Assembly: GCA_964592755.1 (NCBI GenBank)
Contig: CAZQFS010000002.1
Coordinates: 1 to 64,000 of the forward strand
Direction of reading: 5' to 3'
Source of the DNA: CAZQFS01 sp964592755
GTDB taxonomy: Bacteria; Hydrothermota; Tepidihabitantia; Tepidihabitantales; Tepidihabitantaceae
Length of the DNA stretch: 64,000 nt
Under the pieces are notes generated by a model, which was not told the DNA's origin, did no database searches, and saw only the letters and a list, made by a program, of their open reading frames with translations. Position numbers and translations under genes: made by a program. Below, piece after piece: positions 60,448 through 64,000 of the stretch. Every line of letters begins with the position of its first letter. Positions within the stretch are counted from its first letter, which is position 1.

Positions 60448-60902
60448 CAGCCCTCTCTAATCCGCCAGTCGTACGGGACCGACGGGTCGTCCGGTGCGCG
60501 CCGGAACTCGTCCGGCTGGTCATAGTTGTAGGGTTCGGTCGGGCAGTTGACCATGTAGGCCGGCTCGGTGCCGACGCCCTTCATACCGTGGAGCACGCCG
60601 GCCGGGATGCGGACGAGCAGCGGGTTCTGCTCGCCGATGAAGAACTCCTGGACCTCGCCCCTGGTCTCCGAATCGGGCCGCTCGTCGTAGAGCACGACCT
60701 TGGCCATCCCTTTCACGACCGCGAAGTAGTCGGTCTGCACCTTGTGGTAGTGCCAGCCTTTGACTACACCGGGGTAGACTATGGAGAGGTACACCTGGCC
60801 GAACTTCTCGAACAGCGTGTCATCGGAACGCAGGATTTCCATCACCGCCCCGCGTTCGTCCGGGATGACGCGAAGAGGCTTGACCTGAACGCCCTTAATC
60901 AT
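60447..60902 (-). CDS. dTDP-4-dehydrorhamnose 3,5-epimerase family cupin
   Basis: The 151-residue protein is a cupin with GVQVKPLRVIPDERGAVMEI near the start and GWHYHKVQTDYFAVVKG (about 56-72), the histidine and acidic residues of the RmlC/FdtA group. It probably epimerises or isomerises the 4-keto sugar from the dehydratase encoded next. ATG 60902 lies 8 nt after the -10 box; TTG 60911 lies in that box. Its stop overlaps the next start by 1 nt (TGATG). It opens the minus-strand operon running to the phosphoesterase at 56430. Confidence 0.75.
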   Translation of the reverse strand: MIKGVQVKPLRVIPDERGAVMEILRSDDTLFEKFGQVYLSIVYPGVVKGWHYHKVQTDYFAVVKGMAKVVLYDERPDSETRGEVQEFFIGEQNPLLVRIPAGVLHGMKGVGTEPAYMVNCPTEPYNYDQPDEFRRAPDDPSVPYDWRIREG

Positions 60903-60910
60903 GGACGCCA

Positions 60911-60938
60911 AGTATATCTATCTCCGGTCATGATTCAA
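60911..60938 (-). promoter_or_regulatory. Promoter of the sugar/riboflavin/nusB operon, near-leaderless
   Basis: On the minus strand TTGAAT (60938-60933), a 16-nt spacer and TATACT (60916-60911) predict a start about 60904, two bases before ATG 60902. Confidence 0.6.
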
Positions 60939-61035
60939 GCCTGCGCATCGCCCCTGGTCCGCACCTGAGTCCGACATTCCTGTATTGACGCCAGGAGCGA
61001 ACACCACGCTGACGGCGGGCAGGACATCAGCGGCA

Positions 61036-61325
61036 AAACCGCGCCGCAACCGCCGAGGTCAAAGCCGAGTGCAAAGCAGCGACAGAAAGCAGCCTGAAAA
61101 CCCGCTCACCAAGACAGACAACGGCTTAAGCAACTGCCAAGCCAATGGCTCGAGCAACTGCTCAGACCATTGCGCAAAGCAGCACGCAAGAAACCGCGCG
61201 CGGCATTGCTCGACTCAGCGCCCGAAGCAAAGCCCGCGTCAAAGCCCGGCGCAAAACCAGGCTGACAACCCGGCCAAAAACGCGCCCCAATACCGTCCCG
61301 GGAACGGCCTCCCGGCAGTACCCCC
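61036..61325 (+). repeat. Dispersed 290-nt intergenic element, copy C
   Basis: This copy aligns without gaps to the minus strand of 18764-19053. It contains CCTGAAAACCCGCTCACCA, then a run of short related units (GCAACTGCCAAGCCAATG, GCAACTGCTCAGACCATT) and ends at CCGTCCCGGGAACGG, CCTCCCGGCAG. It lies in the 570-nt gap between the cupin gene and the GH113-like gene. I see no gene in the remainder. Confidence 0.75.
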
Positions 61326-61439
61326 CTCGGGAAAACGAAGAAGAAACGGCAAGTCCGGCTTCGAGAGCTGTTCGCCACGGGAAAGGCCATGCCGTTCGCT
61401 GAGGCCTAGGTGGTCTTTGGCCGTGACCCCGCCTGCCGG

Positions 61440-61467
61440 TTGACTCTGTGCGCAATTGGTGTAGCCT
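61440..61467 (+). promoter_or_regulatory. Promoter of the GH113-like gene, near-leaderless
   Basis: TTGACT (61440-61445), a 16-nt spacer and TAGCCT (61462-61467, weak) predict a start about 61474, two bases before ATG 61476. Confidence 0.4.
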
Positions 61468-61475
61468 GTCCGCAG

Positions 61476-62837
61476 ATGCGGCCGAAGGCTCCCGTGATTC
61501 TCATCGTCCTTCTCTGCGGGTCGCTGGCCTGCAACCGCGTCCCGGCTCAAGACCTGAGACAGCGAGGGGTGAGCTACGTTTCATGGTGGCACGACGACTA
61601 CCTGTCCGTGGAGTCGGATAGCTCGCTTGCGCTGCTCGCCGCGACCGGCGCGCAGTGGGTCGGAATCCTGACCACATGGTACCAGGATTCTGCCACCGCC
61701 ACCCGCATCGCGCCGGATACGCTCAAGACGCCAACCGACGCGGCCGTCGCCCACGCGGTCGCCAGAGTCAAGGCCCTGGGACTCAAGGTAATGCTGAAAC
61801 CACACGTAGATTGCTGGAACGGCGACTGGCGCGGCGACATCACGCCCGACAGTGCAGGTCTTTGGTTCGGGTCATACAGCAGGTTCATCTGCCACTATGC
61901 ATCGCTGGCCGAATCGCTTCATTGCGAACAGTTCTGTGTCGGCACGGAGCTGGAGGGAACAACGCTCGGCCACGCGACGGAATGGCGGACGATTATCGAC
62001 TCGGTGAAGACTCGGTTCAGCGGAACGGTCACCTACGCTGCCAACTGGGACCGCTATCGGACCCATGTTCAGTTCTGGGATGCGCTTGACCTGGTAGGAA
62101 TTGACGCCTACTTCCCGCTGACCAACTCAAACAGCCCGACGGTCGCCGAACTGGTCGCGGCCTGGAACTCACGCTGGCTGCCGACACTTGATTCGTTTCA
62201 GGCGCGGGTCGGAAAGCCGATTCTGGTGACCGAAATCGGCTACCGCAGCGTGGACAGCGCCAACATCAGGCCGTGGGACTACGCAATGACCGGCCCGGTG
62301 GACACCGCGGAGCAACGTGACTGCTACGAGGCCGCGTTCCAGGCCCTCTGGGACAAGCCTTGGTTCCGGGGCTTCTACTGGTGGAACTGGACTACGCATC
62401 CGGACCAAGGTGGTCCGAGTGACGACGACTACACGCCCCATAACAAACCGGCAGAGCGTGTGCTGACCAACTGGTACAGTGCAACGATGCTGGAGCAATC
62501 GCGGGCGAGAACGCAGCCGCAACTCGCCTTGGTGATCCCCAATCCCGCAAGGAAGGGTTCAACTGTCGAGTTCCGCGCCGCTTCCGATGCCCAAAGCTAC
62601 TTGGTCTACGACCTGACCGGTTCGCTCTGCAAGACGGGTGAGTTTCGGAGTCAAAGAAGACGGCTGTCGATTGCCGGGCTGGCTGCCGGTCGCTATACCT
62701 TGGTGGTGACGACTGGTCCAAACGTCAACGCCGCACCCCTTGCGCTGACGATTCTGGACGGGGCGTCATCTGCCTGCCGCCGTTCTGCCTTCTGCAATCC
62801 GGTGCCGAGCCGCCCCTCCGACAAGCTCAGGCTCTGA
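61476..62837 (+). CDS. Secreted GH113-like glycosidase with sorting module
   Basis: The 453-residue protein has a leader (VILIVLLCGSLAC, possible lipobox) and a TIM-barrel of the GH113 type. Acid/base Glu lies in CVGTELEG and nucleophile Glu in ILVTEIGYRS; KVMLKPHVDCW and FYWWNW are typical strands. GH113 enzymes act on mannans or related glycans. A sorting-like module follows (IPNPARKGSTVEFRA ... AAGRYTLVVTTG). The last 35 residues are an unusual extra tail. ATG 61476 is chosen from the promoter; an in-frame ATG at 61410 lies before the transcription start. Confidence 0.75.
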   Translation: MRPKAPVILIVLLCGSLACNRVPAQDLRQRGVSYVSWWHDDYLSVESDSSLALLAATGAQWVGILTTWYQDSATATRIAPDTLKTPTDAAVAHAVARVKALGLKVMLKPHVDCWNGDWRGDITPDSAGLWFGSYSRFICHYASLAESLHCEQFCVGTELEGTTLGHATEWRTIIDSVKTRFSGTVTYAANWDRYRTHVQFWDALDLVGIDAYFPLTNSNSPTVAELVAAWNSRWLPTLDSFQARVGKPILVTEIGYRSVDSANIRPWDYAMTGPVDTAEQRDCYEAAFQALWDKPWFRGFYWWNWTTHPDQGGPSDDDYTPHNKPAERVLTNWYSATMLEQSRARTQPQLALVIPNPARKGSTVEFRAASDAQSYLVYDLTGSLCKTGEFRSQRRRLSIAGLAAGRYTLVVTTGPNVNAAPLALTILDGASSACRRSAFCNPVPSRPSDKLRL

Positions 62838-62898
62838 GCGGAACAAGAGGGTCTGTGCGTTCTGGCCTGGCGTGACTCCGCCACTCTTCTCCGCTTCT

Positions 62899-64000
62899 TC
62901 ATTCCAGCAGGTGTCCCATTGGAATCGCCCACAGGCGGTCCGCCAGCTTCACGGCTTCCCTGCCATTGTAGGCAAGCACTGCGGATACGCAGGCCGGAGT
63001 CCGGTCCAGAAACGCCCGCAAACCTGACAGATCGCTGTCGTCCCATCGGGTGGCCGCTTTCACTTCCACGGCGAAGACCCTGCGACCGACCTCGATTACG
63101 AAGTCCACTTCGTGCCGGCCCTGCTCGTGCCAGTAGGCCAGTTGCGCGTCCGGGAGATGGGCTTCGAGCAGCGCCGCCAAGTTCTGGCCGACATAGGTCT
63201 CAAACAAGGCGCCGCGCAGCAGGTCGTCGCGGCCCGGTTCAAGTATGGTCACACCGGCCATGTGTGCCGCCAGCCCGCTGTCGGTGAAGTACAGCTTGGG
63301 CGATTTCACGAGGCGGGAACTGCGGTTCTTCAAGAACGGCGGCAGGCGGCGGATGAGAAACGAAGCCTCCAGCAGGTCGAGATAGCGCCCGGCCGTGACG
63401 GCATTGAGCTTGGCGTCGCGCGCCAGCGTGCTGATGACGAGAACCTGGCCGGTGCGCAAGGCTGCCAGTTGCGCCAGGGTGCGAAACGCCACCAGGTCCG
63501 TGATCTGGGACAGTTGCCGTACGTCGCGCTCGACATAGGTCTGCACGTAGCCGCGAAACCACTCGGCCACGTCCCCGGCCGGGCTGAGGCATGCGGGCGG
63601 CAAACCGCCGGTCAGCACCTCCTGCTCGGTAACGGGTTGAGCCTTACCCGCGGGCAGCGCGGGTGAGCCGAAGAACGTCACGAGAAAAGGCCGACGGCTG
63701 GTGATTCGTCGCAGCTCCCGCCGGGTCATCGGTTGCAGGGCGAAATAACCGGCGCGGCCCGCCAGTGTCTCCGAGACGTGTCCAAGGAGCGCGAGGTTGA
63801 CTGACCCGGAGAGAATGAACCGCCCCGGCTGTCGCTGTTCGTCGACGCTCTTCTTCAGCGCGACCAGCAACTCCGGGCAGCGCTGCACCTCGTCGAGAAT
63901 GACGGGCGCTGCGAGCAGAGATTCGGGATTTGTCCGCGCCGCCGCCAGCGTGGCAAAATCGTCCAGCGTGCGGTATGCGTGGCCCCGGGCGAGAGCCGAC
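62899..64000 (-). CDS. ATPase of the DUF4143/AAA-14 type, partial at the right edge
   Basis: From the edge the frame reads RTLDDFATLAAARTNP and a Walker B-like VILDEVQRCPELL, then GRFILSGSVNL, as in AAA-type ATPases with a C-terminal DUF4143 nuclease-like domain. The latter has LDLLEASFLIRRLPPF, FTDSGLAAHMAG and VDFVIEVGRRVFAVEVKA, a PD-(D/E)xK-like core. The N-terminal Walker A lies beyond the window. Such proteins are common accessory genes, possibly in defence or toxin-antitoxin systems. It converges with the GH113-like gene. Confidence 0.8.
   Translation of the reverse strand, partial: SALARGHAYRTLDDFATLAAARTNPESLLAAPVILDEVQRCPELLVALKKSVDEQRQPGRFILSGSVNLALLGHVSETLAGRAGYFALQPMTRRELRRITSRRPFLVTFFGSPALPAGKAQPVTEQEVLTGGLPPACLSPAGDVAEWFRGYVQTYVERDVRQLSQITDLVAFRTLAQLAALRTGQVLVISTLARDAKLNAVTAGRYLDLLEASFLIRRLPPFLKNRSSRLVKSPKLYFTDSGLAAHMAGVTILEPGRDDLLRGALFETYVGQNLAALLEAHLPDAQLAYWHEQGRHEVDFVIEVGRRVFAVEVKAATRWDDSDLSGLRAFLDRTPACVSAVLAYNGREAVKLADRLWAIPMGHLLE

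Noticed and set aside
60985..61443. Plus-strand frame through repeat copy C (Asn/Ser/Arg/Gln-rich)
   Set aside because: Same reason as for copy A; no ribosome-binding site or promoter in front.

Overview
The window is a GC-rich, densely coded bacterial contig with two runs of N (19054-19153 and 60005-60014), so it is probably a draft or metagenome assembly. The gene content suggests a Gram-negative bacterium of the FCB type. It has a TonB-dependent receptor with an N-terminal carboxypeptidase-like domain, a PorV-type outer-membrane protein, gingipain-type (C25) and clostripain-type (C11) secreted peptidases, many large secreted proteins ending in sorting-type C-terminal modules, a TolC/MacAB-like exporter and abundant lipoproteins. 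The style recalls uncultured FCB lineages such as WOR-3/Stahlbacteria. That placement is inference from gene style; no rRNA or tRNA gene was found to test it.

Layout. 1-11.5 kb: a secreted three-repeat protein, a degenerate 2H-phosphoesterase-like protein, an RmuC-like coiled-coil protein, a C25 peptidase, a membrane glycosyltransferase carrying an in-frame hairpin repeat, and a TolC-like protein. 11.6-15.7 kb: a divergent operon of a lipoprotein, a MacA-like adaptor, an ABC ATPase and an ABC permease. 15.8-18.6 kb: an accessory island with an orphan, twice frameshifted hsdS between two genes that may be related to the pRiA4b ORF-3 family. 19.2-24.1 kb: a TPR/Pal fusion lipoprotein, then pyrK-pyrD-pyrF-pyrE with overlapping genes. 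24.2-26.2 kb: deoC and kbl. 26.2-36.5 kb: an apparent five-gene operon for an outer-membrane and secreted system (lipoprotein, TonB-dependent receptor, sorted protein, PorV-like protein, C11 peptidase). 36.6-38.5 kb: a minus-strand run of two small exported proteins and CvpA. 38.6-42.4 kb: an alpha-oxoamine synthase with a fatty acyl-CoA ligase and a TPR protein. 42.9-54.2 kb: five large secreted proteins (a beta-helix protein, two GH18-like proteins, two YncE-like propellers), most sharing one C-terminal module. 54.3-56.4 kb: an FMN-binding lipoprotein, a ThiI-like PP-loop enzyme and a NifU-like protein. 56.4-60.9 kb: a minus-strand operon of sugar epimerase, sugar dehydratase, ribBA, ribH, nusB and a phosphoesterase. 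61.5 kb to the end: a GH113-like secreted protein and a partial DUF4143-type ATPase.

Most notable. (1) A dispersed element of about 290 nt occurs between genes at 18.8 kb and 61.0 kb: 219 of 290 positions match without any gap, and substitutions are spread evenly over the three codon phases. A more diverged relative lies at 42.6 kb. It looks like an undescribed non-coding repeat or RNA family. (2) A stretch of about 1.4 kb appears identical in the two GH18-like genes, whose ends differ, with a transposase remnant between them. (3) Promoters are recognisable as TTGACA-N16/17-TAGAAT or TATAAT-like pairs, and several place the predicted transcription start within 0-2 nt of the start codon, which suggests frequent leaderless mRNAs. 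(4) A double-hairpin repeat of exactly 27 codons sits inside a glycosyltransferase gene. All numbers were read and counted by eye from the sequence; no search or computation was run.
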